DNA from: Candidatus Kapaibacterium sp.
GTDB taxonomy: Bacteria > Bacteroidota > Ignavibacteria > Kapaibacteriales > Kapaibacteriaceae
Length of the DNA: 58,940 nt
Direction of reading: 5' to 3'
NCBI GenBank assembly: GCA_030833725.1
Contig: JAURGP010000007.1
Span: 1-58,940, forward strand
Shown: positions 28,615 through 35,750 of the stretch, in pieces
Layout of the letters: every line of letters begins with the position of its first letter
How positions within the stretch are numbered: the stretch's first letter is position 1
Notes under the pieces: model-generated
Seen by the model: the letters and a program-made list of their open reading frames with translations, nothing else
The model's database searches: none
What the model was told of the DNA's origin: nothing
Translations under genes and position numbers: made by a program

Positions 28615-29526
28615 TTACCGCGAGAAACGCCACTGTCGCTCTTGGTGTGGTGATCGAATCTCCCGCAGTTGAGCGTGCATGGAGAGGTGGTGTTTGCCCT
28701 TCTTGATCGAGCCTCCGGGCGTGGTGATCTCAATCTTGTCTTCGGACGTAGCAAACACATGGTACGGAACGTGCAGTTCGTGATCCATCGAGACTTTTCC
28801 GTAGGCGGCAATGACGGCCTGCATGTCTACGTTTACGGAGTTCGATCGCGTCACCACCTTGCCAAGAGCTGTCTGAGTGTATTCGATCTGGATAAACCTG
28901 CGGTCGAGCGTGTCGACAGCACCCAGCATGCGCCACAACGTTGAGTGCACGAACACGGGCTCCGGAACGCCGTTCTCAACCAGTAGGGTGGTGTCCACAA
29001 CTAACCAGCTCTGATTCTGTACGCCACAGGAATCATGGAACGGAGGGATCAGCAGTGGTTGGAAGGCACCACCCGGTGTGATGGCAGCCTTCGTGTCGCT
29101 ATCGGCACGCACCGATGCACGGCGTCCGTGGGCGTCGATCGACACGTAGGCATCCCGCTTGAGCCATGGCGTCGTGGTCCGGACAACAGAGTCCATTGCT
29201 GTGCGCTGCTGCTCGATATAACTGCGCAAGGTTATCCGTAGGTGAAAAAGTCCCTGCGACACGGAGTCACAGATTACACTCACGACTTCATTTCGCACCT
29301 TCAGCAGGATCGGATCTCCCAGCATGGCAACGCTGTCTGCCGACTCAACGGTGTAGATCAGCGTATCTCCAGGCAGAAACAGGTAGTCGATACAGGTAGT
29401 ATCCGTACCCAGTGGCGGCAGCTGAAAGCCGCTCTGGACTTGAATCTGCGCTGCTATCGGGGTAGCAAGCAGTAGTCCTGCACCAAACAGGCGAATCAGC
29501 GTCAGCCAGAATCCAATAGCTCTCAT
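28615..29526 (-). CDS. Secreted protein of unknown function
   Basis: A 303-residue protein with a signal peptide (GLLLATPIAAQ, cleavage near residue 26) and a mainly beta-stranded body. I do not recognise a named family. It begins with YLFLPGDTLIYTVES, and the overall plan is shared with its upstream neighbour at 29526-30410: a parsed start of beta strands, SxxVxRT segment and a central GAVDTL/GIVDTL turn, so the two look like paralogues. The genes overlap (TAATG). It lies 41 bases upstream of the exporter tolC. A periplasmic role is likely; nothing else can be shown. Confidence 0.75.
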   Translation of the reverse strand: MRAIGFWLTLIRLFGAGLLLATPIAAQIQVQSGFQLPPLGTDTTCIDYLFLPGDTLIYTVESADSVAMLGDPILLKVRNEVVSVICDSVSQGLFHLRITLRSYIEQQRTAMDSVVRTTTPWLKRDAYVSIDAHGRRASVRADSDTKAAITPGGAFQPLLIPPFHDSCGVQNQSWLVVDTTLLVENGVPEPVFVHSTLWRMLGAVDTLDRRFIQIEYTQTALGKVVTRSNSVNVDMQAVIAAYGKVSMDHELHVPYHVFATSEDKIEITTPGGSIKKGKHHLSMHAQLREIRSPHQERQWRFSR

Positions 29527-30410
29527 TAGGGCCGGCGTGGTTGCTGGTGAATGGTGGTAACAAGCGTGGTGTGCACGGGGAAGACCACATCGGGCATTTC
29601 TACAGCCGACATGGTGAGCACCGAATGCGTATGCGAGGTAAGTGTAACCACTTCACCAGTGCGCGTGCAGTGCATCGACCGGCCAGCAGTTTGCGCCGTA
29701 CCGCGGATGGTCATCGTTACGCCCGACCGGGCGAAACTCCCGGATTGGTCCAATCCTATGGCCGACCAATCTACTACCCAGCATTGTTTGCCGAGCGTAT
29801 CAACGATACCCATGTAGGTGTAGGTCAGCGTCCCTTGTACGGCAATCTCACCCATGCCCTGTGGGGCAATCACGGTATCGGCATAGGGTAGGGTCCATTG
29901 GTCGTGTACGGCAACATCCCTCGTGGGAAAGCGAAAGAAGAGCTGCTCGAGCACCTTGCTGTTCTCCAGCAGGAGCATCACGTCATCAACGGGGGTGTCC
30001 ACTGTTGATCCAGCCGTTTCTCGATCCACGAGACGCGTGGCACCGTGCGGCTCTACCATCAAACGTTTCAGGTGGCGATGTTTGGGAAGGCGCACGAGCG
30101 TATCGCTAGACTCCGGAGCCCCTTTTCCGCGGACGTGCGTCGTTACAGCCAGAGAATCAGCCAGCAGGTCGATGGTTGCTTCATTCATCACTCTATCAAC
30201 CACCTCTGAGCGAATGGCTGCCTCGACGGAGACAAGGGACTCTACCGACTCATTCATCACCGCAAACTGTTGCGTCATCTGCGACTGACAGACGTAGTTG
30301 GTCACATGGTGCTGGGGAAGGCGATACAACAGGCGCACAGCATCCTCTCCTGCCAACGCCGGTGCGATGTGCAGGGCCACTAGGGTGATACTGAGAGATA
30401 AAGTGTGCAT
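29526..30410 (-). CDS. Secreted protein of unknown function (probable paralogue of its neighbour)
   Basis: A 294-residue exported protein with a signal peptide (LVALHIAPALAG). No known domain is recognised. It is predicted mostly beta: VRLLYRLPQHHVTNYVC near the start, a GIVDTLGKQCWVVDW segment near residue 205, and TLTSHTHSVLTMSAVEMP near the end. The layout matches the 28615-29526 product. It follows typA by nine bases, with AAGGGG seven bases before its ATG acting as a plausible ribosome-binding site. Probably co-transcribed with typA and the next gene. Confidence 0.75.
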   Translation of the reverse strand: MHTLSLSITLVALHIAPALAGEDAVRLLYRLPQHHVTNYVCQSQMTQQFAVMNESVESLVSVEAAIRSEVVDRVMNEATIDLLADSLAVTTHVRGKGAPESSDTLVRLPKHRHLKRLMVEPHGATRLVDRETAGSTVDTPVDDVMLLLENSKVLEQLFFRFPTRDVAVHDQWTLPYADTVIAPQGMGEIAVQGTLTYTYMGIVDTLGKQCWVVDWSAIGLDQSGSFARSGVTMTIRGTAQTAGRSMHCTRTGEVVTLTSHTHSVLTMSAVEMPDVVFPVHTTLVTTIHQQPRRP

Positions 30411-30419
30411 CAGAGCCCC

Positions 30420-32255
30420 TTACAACGAAGCAGACTCCCGTTTCTTGGCTCGCTGTCGCATCGTGGTGTCCAGAATCTTCTTCCGCAGACGCACATTTGT
30501 TGGCGTCACCTCCATCAATTCGTCGTCTTCGAGGAACTCGATGCACTGCTCCAGCGAGAGTCGTCGTGGCGTATCTAAACGCAGAACGCCGTCCGAGCCG
30601 GATGCACGCATGTTGGTGAGGTGTTTGGTCCGTACGGCATTGACCACCAGATCATCTTCCCGGGCATTCTCCCCGATGATCATGCCCTCGTAGACGTCGA
30701 TGCCTGGTGCGATAAACAGCGTGCCACGCTCCTGGATCATTTCGAGTGCGTAGCCCGTGGACGGGCCAGTCTCCATCGAGACTAGTGCACCGCGGGATCG
30801 TCCGGCGATGGGTCCTTTGTACGGTTGATACGAGTCGAAGGTGTGGTGAATCACGCCTTCACCGCGTGTAGACGTCAGAAACTCCGTACGGAAGCCGATC
30901 AATCCACGTGCTGGTACGATGAACTCACAGCGGACGGTATCGCTCTGCGGTGTCATGGCCGTCATCTCGCCCTTACGTCTACCGAGAATCTCAATCACCG
31001 TTCCAGCATGCTCCTGGGGAACATCCACCGTAACGTGCTCCATCGGTTCAACAAGGTTGTCCTTCTCATCTCGGCGGAAGAGCACCTCCGGACGCGATAC
31101 TGCAAACTCGTAGCCCTCGCGGCGCATCGTTTCAATCAAAATCGCCAACTGGAGTTCGCCCCTGCCCGACACCTTGAACACGTCGGGCGAGTCTGTGTCT
31201 TCCACCCGCAACGAGACGTTGTGACGCAGCTCTTTGTAGAGGCGCTCGCGAATCTTTGGCGTGGTAACAAACTTTCCTTCGCGACCGGCCAGCGGAGACG
31301 TATTCACCATGAAGTACATCGCCAATGTGGGTTCATCGATGTTTACGCTGGAAAGGGGCTCGGTGGTATCGCTGCTGGCGATCGTCTCTCCGATGAAGAC
31401 GTTCTCGAAACCACTAAGCGCAATAATCTCGCCAGCCGAAGCCTCCTGCACTTCTACGCGCTGGATACCTTGGAATACATACATCTTCGTGATCCGCGCC
31501 TGTTCACGGGAACCATCTGGTTTGATCAGCGATACAAAGTCACCCACGCGCGCCGTACCCGAGGCAATGCGTCCAACGGCGATCCTTCCCACGTAGTCGC
31601 TCCAGTCCAGAGCGCTGATGACCATCCCAAACGATGCGTCTTGATCGACCTTCGGTGCTGGAATGTGCTTCAGAATACCGTCGAAGAGTGGATCCAGTGT
31701 CGTCGACGTGTCTTCGAGTGTGGACTTGGCGATACCTTCGCGACCAATGGCATAGAATACCGGGAAGTCCAGTTGATGGTAGTCTGCTCCTAGTGCAATG
31801 AAGAGCTCCAGGATCTCATCGTACACCTCAGCTGGGCGGGCGTCCTGGCGGTCGATCTTGTTGATCACCACCATCGGCGTAAGGTGCATATCTAGGGCCT
31901 TCCGCAACACGAACTTCGTCTGCGGTAGGGGGCCCTCAGCAGCATCTACCAGCAGAATCACACCGTCGACCATCGACAGGACTCGCTCTACCTCGCCACC
32001 GAAGTCCGAGTGACCGGGAGTATCCACGATGTTGATCTTGACATCCTTCCACACCACAGCGGCGTTCTTAGCCATGATCGTGATGCCGCGCTCGCGCTCC
32101 AGGTCGTTGGAGTCCATGACACGGTCGTCCACGTGTTGGTTATCGCGGAAGGTACCGGCCTGGCCGAGCATGTGGTCCACCAGCGTTGTTTTGCCGTGGT
32201 CGACGTGAGCAATGATGGCGATGTGCCGAATGGAATCGCGAACTTCTAAAGACAT
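30420..32255 (-). CDS. typA: GTP-binding protein TypA/BipA
   Basis: A 611-residue ribosome-associated translational GTPase involved in 50S assembly and stress adaptation. The G1 motif is AHVDHGKTT (residues 16-24), G3 is DTPGHSDF (near 78), and G4 is NKIDR. EF-G-like domains II, III and V and the TypA-specific C-terminal domain follow, with the diagnostic [14 protein letters not shown] start at ATG 32255 ([15 protein letters not shown]); the longer frame to 32309 adds non-homologous residues. A TAACTTTG promoter box lies 51 bases upstream. Strongly conserved. Confidence 0.97.
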   Translation of the reverse strand: MSLEVRDSIRHIAIIAHVDHGKTTLVDHMLGQAGTFRDNQHVDDRVMDSNDLERERGITIMAKNAAVVWKDVKINIVDTPGHSDFGGEVERVLSMVDGVILLVDAAEGPLPQTKFVLRKALDMHLTPMVVINKIDRQDARPAEVYDEILELFIALGADYHQLDFPVFYAIGREGIAKSTLEDTSTTLDPLFDGILKHIPAPKVDQDASFGMVISALDWSDYVGRIAVGRIASGTARVGDFVSLIKPDGSREQARITKMYVFQGIQRVEVQEASAGEIIALSGFENVFIGETIASSDTTEPLSSVNIDEPTLAMYFMVNTSPLAGREGKFVTTPKIRERLYKELRHNVSLRVEDTDSPDVFKVSGRGELQLAILIETMRREGYEFAVSRPEVLFRRDEKDNLVEPMEHVTVDVPQEHAGTVIEILGRRKGEMTAMTPQSDTVRCEFIVPARGLIGFRTEFLTSTRGEGVIHHTFDSYQPYKGPIAGRSRGALVSMETGPSTGYALEMIQERGTLFIAPGIDVYEGMIIGENAREDDLVVNAVRTKHLTNMRASGSDGVLRLDTPRRLSLEQCIEFLEDDELMEVTPTNVRLRKKILDTTMRQRAKKRESASL

Positions 32256-32306
32256 AAAGAATCGTGGTCGTGAAGGAAAGTCGATGGATCGTGTCCAGAA
32301 TAGCCT

Positions 32307-32314
32307 CAAAGTTA
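32307..32314 (-). promoter_or_regulatory. Bacteroidota-type -7 box (TAACTTTG) of typA
   Basis: TAACTTTG on the minus strand is an exact TAnnTTTG match, with 51 bases to the typA ATG. This gives an ordinary leader, in contrast to boxes that adjoin the start codon elsewhere in the window. Confidence 0.5.
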
Positions 32315-32359
32315 CGACCGTTACGGCTGGGAATCCCTATTTTCCGGAATCATAACGGC

Positions 32360-32389
32360 GTAACCACTCTCACAGTAACCACTCTCACA
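32360..32389. repeat. Perfect 15-base direct repeat in the leader of the DUF4136 gene
   Basis: GTAACCACTCTCACA occurs twice in direct succession (32360-32374 and 32375-32389), ending 10 bases before the ATG at 32400. It may be a recent slippage duplication. Confidence 0.9.
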
Positions 32390-32399
32390 TAGGATCTTC

Positions 32400-32969
32400 A
32401 TGATGCTCTCCGCTCGGTACCTTCTCGGCATACTCGTTGCCGCTGCCATGCTTCCATCGTGTTCTACATTGGACGTTGGTTCCGACTACGACCCCACAAC
32501 GGACTTCCTGCGCTACAAGACCTTCGCAGTGAAGCGAGACGTTCGTGTTCCCGACGACGTCCTGGCAAAGAACGACTTTACTCAAAAGCGGGTGTTCGCT
32601 GCCATTGAGTCCGTAATGATGGAAAAGGGGCTACGGGTGGTAGCACCAGACTCCGCAGAACTGATCGTGCTGACCTATGCTGGCGTCAAGGACAAGGTGA
32701 ACTACGACACCTACGGCTACTCCACGGGTGGATACTGGGGCCCGTACGGGTATCCAGGCCTTGGCGGGGGCTATGCCACACAGACGGTCGTAAACCACTA
32801 CCAGGAAGGAACGCTTCACATCGACCTCTTCGATCAGCAGAAGAAGGAGTTGGTGTGGAAGGGTTGGGGACGTGGTGTGCTTAGCGACGGGGCGTCGCCA
32901 CAGGAGCGCCAGCAGATGGTGACCGAGGCCGTCGTAGAAATCCTCGATGCGTTTCCGCCTCAGAAGTAA
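32400..32969 (+). CDS. DUF4136 lipoprotein
   Basis: A 189-residue envelope lipoprotein with lipobox LPSC (Cys21). The body matches the DUF4136 pattern: early SDYDPTTDFLRYKTFAV, then LDAFPPQK at the end, with a glycine/tyrosine-rich insert (GYWGPYGYPGLGGG) in the middle. The family has no proven function; members are often outer-membrane-anchored. It stands alone on its strand. Two adjacent ATGs (32400, 32403) precede the signal. It overlaps the convergent gene at 32960 by ten bases. Confidence 0.88.
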   Translation: MMLSARYLLGILVAAAMLPSCSTLDVGSDYDPTTDFLRYKTFAVKRDVRVPDDVLAKNDFTQKRVFAAIESVMMEKGLRVVAPDSAELIVLTYAGVKDKVNYDTYGYSTGGYWGPYGYPGLGGGYATQTVVNHYQEGTLHIDLFDQQKKELVWKGWGRGVLSDGASPQERQQMVTEAVVEILDAFPPQK

Positions 32970-33469
32970 TTCGACTCATCACGCCATCGGACGATCTTCC
33001 AGACGTCCGATGGCGTTGGTCGTTCTATGCGCAAGTTCACGCGCCCTTGGGCGCGCTCCACGTAGGTAGGCGAGAACGTGATCGTGAGGTTAAAACCGCG
33101 CGAGATCGTCTGCTGGAGCGAATCTCCGTAGGCGTCGATCACGCCATTCCACACAAGATCAAGCTGCTGGGCAGCCGTGAACAGGGAATGGGTTGCCAGC
33201 ATGTCCTCGTCCCGTCCCCACGTGACATCAATGCCACGATCGAAATTGCGGTACACAAACGAAAATTGCCGATCAAGCAGTCTGCCGTACACGAGAGTGT
33301 CGCGAAACAGGTAGGCATAGCGGAAGTTCTGGAAGACCCCTTCCACGGTGCGCTGATCACCGATCATCGGAGCATCTGGTGGTTGATCACTGAGGGCCGG
33401 CGCAAACGGATTGGTGCACCCAATGGCGGTGAGCACCCATACGGCCAGAATCAGTAGAACAGATCTCAT
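32960..33469 (-). CDS. Lipoprotein of unknown function
   Basis: A 169-residue lipoprotein: signal and lipobox TAIGC (Cys18), then a Pro-rich linker and a compact domain beginning VFQNFRYAYLFRDTLVYGRLLD and ending SDVWKIVRWRDE. The end resembles NTF2-like or SnoaL-like folds (the VWKIVRW strand), a suggestion only. It overlaps the upstream small membrane-protein gene (ATGA) and, at its 3' end, the convergent DUF4136 gene by ten bases. The lipoprotein at 33827-34435 ends with a similar SGQWSIARWID motif, so the two may be related. Confidence 0.75.
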   Translation of the reverse strand: MRSVLLILAVWVLTAIGCTNPFAPALSDQPPDAPMIGDQRTVEGVFQNFRYAYLFRDTLVYGRLLDRQFSFVYRNFDRGIDVTWGRDEDMLATHSLFTAAQQLDLVWNGVIDAYGDSLQQTISRGFNLTITFSPTYVERAQGRVNLRIERPTPSDVWKIVRWRDESNYF

Positions 33470-33753
33470 CCGAAGATGTAGGCTTGCGGATTAAAGCCAA
33501 AGAACATGGCCAATCCGAGAACGAAGTTCGTGGCACCGCTCCATCCGAAGATGGCTGCCAAGTACGCTCCGTTGACACTGGTACCCGAAGCACCCATCAC
33601 AGCGCCAGATAGTCCAGTAAGCAGGCCAGCCACCACGGGATGCCATTCCAGGGAATGACCAATCGTGACCAGAGTAAGCATGACAAGGATGCCGAGGGTG
33701 ATGCCCATCAGGCGCGTTGCAATGGTATCACGTGGAGATTCTGCGTGTGACAT
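33466..33753 (-). CDS. Small membrane protein of unknown function
   Basis: A 95-residue protein with two to three hydrophobic stretches (LMGITLGILVMLTLVTIG, VVAGLLTGLSGAVMGA, and the region AAIFGWSGATNFVLGLAMFFG). Its start overlaps nothing upstream. Its stop overlaps the next lipoprotein start (ATGA), which is good evidence that it is real. No family is recognised. A TATCTTCG sequence 43 bases before the ATG may be a weak -7 box. Confidence 0.7.
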   Translation of the reverse strand: MSHAESPRDTIATRLMGITLGILVMLTLVTIGHSLEWHPVVAGLLTGLSGAVMGASGTSVNGAYLAAIFGWSGATNFVLGLAMFFGFNPQAYIFG

Positions 33754-33826
33754 ATCGATAGTTCCATCGACTCATGGTGAGAAGAACGGTGATGCGCGAA
33801 GATACCATTCAATACCATCGCATCGA

Positions 33827-34435
33827 CTAATTACTCAGCTGGGCCTTGAGTAACGACCATGTCGACTCGACGGTATCGGCTGCGCGGCGGGCGTCGATCC
33901 AGCGGGCGATACTCCACTGACCCGAATCCTCCCGCTGGAGCTCCAGAACCATGGTACCCGTGAGCGTGCGGGGGACGAGCGACAGATCGTGATCGACAAT
34001 CAATTCGTAATCCATCGAGAAGATCTTCAGGTCCGGCGAGGAGAACGTCTCGGTCCTGTTGAACAGCGACAGCAGCGGCCGATTATCGCGAATGCGGGAA
34101 CGCATTGCAAGAAAACTCTGACGCTCTTTGTCGGTAGACCACGTGTCGTACAGGGCCTGGTAGCGAGCACGAGCCTCGGCCGACGGCTCGAATCGAAACG
34201 GTTGGGGACTCCGCAGTGTGGCATCGGCCAGGCATAGCATGTAGTTTTCCGTGTTCACATTGTTCACGGCGGCGATGAAGTTATCCAGCACGATGTCGGC
34301 CGACACCGGCGGAATGAACTCCCCACCAAACGACGTTGGCGTTTCGGGAGTACGTGTTGAACAGCCCCCTACCAGCATCATCATGACGACGACGCCTGTC
34401 AGGAGCTGGCTGGTCGATGTGCGATGAGAATGCAT
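33827..34435 (-). CDS. Lipoprotein of unknown function
   Basis: A 202-residue lipoprotein. I start it at ATG 34435 because this gives a signal peptide with lipobox VGGC (Cys25); the open frame further upstream only runs through the methyltransferase gene in the wrong frame. The mature part has TSFGGEFIPP, DNFIAAVNNVNTENYMLC and LSLVPRTLTGTMVLEL. The closing SGQWSIARWID motif resembles NTF2/SnoaL-like domains. The first 37 bases overlap the 3' end of the methyltransferase gene, so the two are tightly linked. Function unknown. Confidence 0.75.
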   Translation of the reverse strand: MHSHRTSTSQLLTGVVVMMMLVGGCSTRTPETPTSFGGEFIPPVSADIVLDNFIAAVNNVNTENYMLCLADATLRSPQPFRFEPSAEARARYQALYDTWSTDKERQSFLAMRSRIRDNRPLLSLFNRTETFSSPDLKIFSMDYELIVDHDLSLVPRTLTGTMVLELQREDSGQWSIARWIDARRAADTVESTWSLLKAQLSN

Positions 34436-35157
34436 CGTGGTGATGTTGCTGAATCGAAGGGCGTGCCGCTGTAACTGCCGTACATTGTGTCGATCGTGAA
34501 CCCTGCATCGGTGGCCATCTGGATCAAGTCGTTCGCAGAATAGAGCCATACCTGCTCGTGGTACTCCACTTCGTAGCAGCAGGGATTGGAGATGGTGATG
34601 GTCTTCTTCACGAAGGGCTCGTCGATACGACGTTCCTGGATCACCGTAGCGCCGTCCACCATCTGCATGGACTCGGGCACAAGCGTGGCGCGGGTCACCT
34701 CGGCGTTGAGGAAGTCCATGATCAGCACTCCGCCGGGAACCAAGGCATCGAACATGGTACGGAACACCAGCTGATGATCGGCATGGTGGTCGAAGTAGCC
34801 GAAACTGGTGAAGAAGTTCACGATCGCATCGTAGGGGGCGTGCGGATAGGGGCCGCGCATGTCGCCCACGACGTAGGTGCAGCCGGGATGGGCAAACTGC
34901 TCCTGTGCCTGTGAGATCAGATACGCGGACTGATCCAGCCCAACCACTTGGTAGCCATGCTCTGCCAGCGCCATGGCATGCCTGCCGTAACCACAACAAA
35001 GGTCTAACACGCGAGCTCCCTTGGGAACATGGGCGGCATCGTGTACAAGCGCTACGGCCTGCCGTGCTTCCTGCTCGGTACGGTGCCGATAGAGCTTCAT
35101 GTACCAGGGTGACTCAAACCACGTACGGTACCATGGCTGCAGATCCTGAGCCATCAT
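34399..35157 (-). CDS. Class I SAM-dependent methyltransferase
   Basis: A 252-residue enzyme that transfers methyl from S-adenosylmethionine; the acceptor is unknown. The SAM-binding motif I is VLDLCCGYGRH (residues ~50-60), with GLDQSAYLI (motif II, acidic D), then VGDMRGPYP and VNFFTSFGYF. The domain ends with the GYSGTPFD-like YGSYSGTPFDSATSPRCI. I chose ATG 35157 because it overlaps the recR stop (ATGA); an adjacent ATG follows at 35154. The longer frame lies inside recR. Its 3' end overlaps the next lipoprotein gene by 37 bases. Confidence 0.88.
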   Translation of the reverse strand: MMAQDLQPWYRTWFESPWYMKLYRHRTEQEARQAVALVHDAAHVPKGARVLDLCCGYGRHAMALAEHGYQVVGLDQSAYLISQAQEQFAHPGCTYVVGDMRGPYPHAPYDAIVNFFTSFGYFDHHADHQLVFRTMFDALVPGGVLIMDFLNAEVTRATLVPESMQMVDGATVIQERRIDEPFVKKTITISNPCCYEVEYHEQVWLYSANDLIQMATDAGFTIDTMYGSYSGTPFDSATSPRCILIAHRPASS

Positions 35158-35738
35158 ACCGGTATCCTTCCCTCCAGTGCCCGCGCTAGGGTAGCGTCGT
35201 CGGCAAACTCGAGGTCGGCTCCGATGGGCACCCCACGAGCAATACGTGTGCAACGGATGTTCAAGGGGCTGGTCATGCGCGAGAGGTACTGGGTGGTGAC
35301 CTCACCCTCGACCGTTGGATTCAAGGCGAGGATCACTTCCTGCACCTCTGGAGCAAGGCGCTGCATCAGCTGCGCGATGCGAATCTCGTCGGGGCCAATG
35401 CCGTCGAGTGGATTCAATGCCCCGTGCAGCACATGGTACAATCCACGATAGTCTCCCGTGCGCTCAATCGCCAGGACGTCCGTGGGCTGCTCAACAACGC
35501 AGATGATTGATCGATCACGCTTTTCAGACGAGCACACATGGCAGACCTCTTGGTCCGTGAACGTGCAGCACACCGTACACTCCTGTACGCTGTTCCTCAT
35601 CGCCACGAGTGCCGAGGCAAACCGCTCCACCTCCTCCGAACTCTGCTTGAGTACGTGGAAGGCTAGGCGGCGCGCCGTTTTCTTTCCAATCGTGGGAAGC
35701 GTTGCAAAAAGCTCCACCACTGTGTCGATCGCGTCCAT
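35154..35738 (-). CDS. recR: Recombination protein RecR
   Basis: A 194-residue protein that with RecF/RecO loads RecA at gaps. It has the helix-hairpin-helix PTIGKKTARRLAF (near residues 15-27), a zinc finger with Cys54, Cys57, Cys66 and Cys69, and a Toprim domain with ICVVEQPTDVLAIE, GLYHVLHGALNPLDGIGP. It follows the ompA-like gene by 12 bases and is coupled to the methyltransferase (ATGA). No dnaX is adjacent, unlike many bacteria. Secure. Confidence 0.96.
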   Translation of the reverse strand: MDAIDTVVELFATLPTIGKKTARRLAFHVLKQSSEEVERFASALVAMRNSVQECTVCCTFTDQEVCHVCSSEKRDRSIICVVEQPTDVLAIERTGDYRGLYHVLHGALNPLDGIGPDEIRIAQLMQRLAPEVQEVILALNPTVEGEVTTQYLSRMTSPLNIRCTRIARGVPIGADLEFADDATLARALEGRIPV

Positions 35739-35750
35739 AAGGTAGGGGGC

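Noticed and set aside
6217-32389. Tandem repeats considered as CRISPR or integron-like arrays
   Set aside because: Units are 12-15 bases, directly abutting with no spacers, and differ from locus to locus.
33827-34999. A longer reading frame of the lipoprotein extending upstream
   Set aside because: The upstream part runs through the methyltransferase in another frame and looks random; the signal peptide and lipobox start at 34435.
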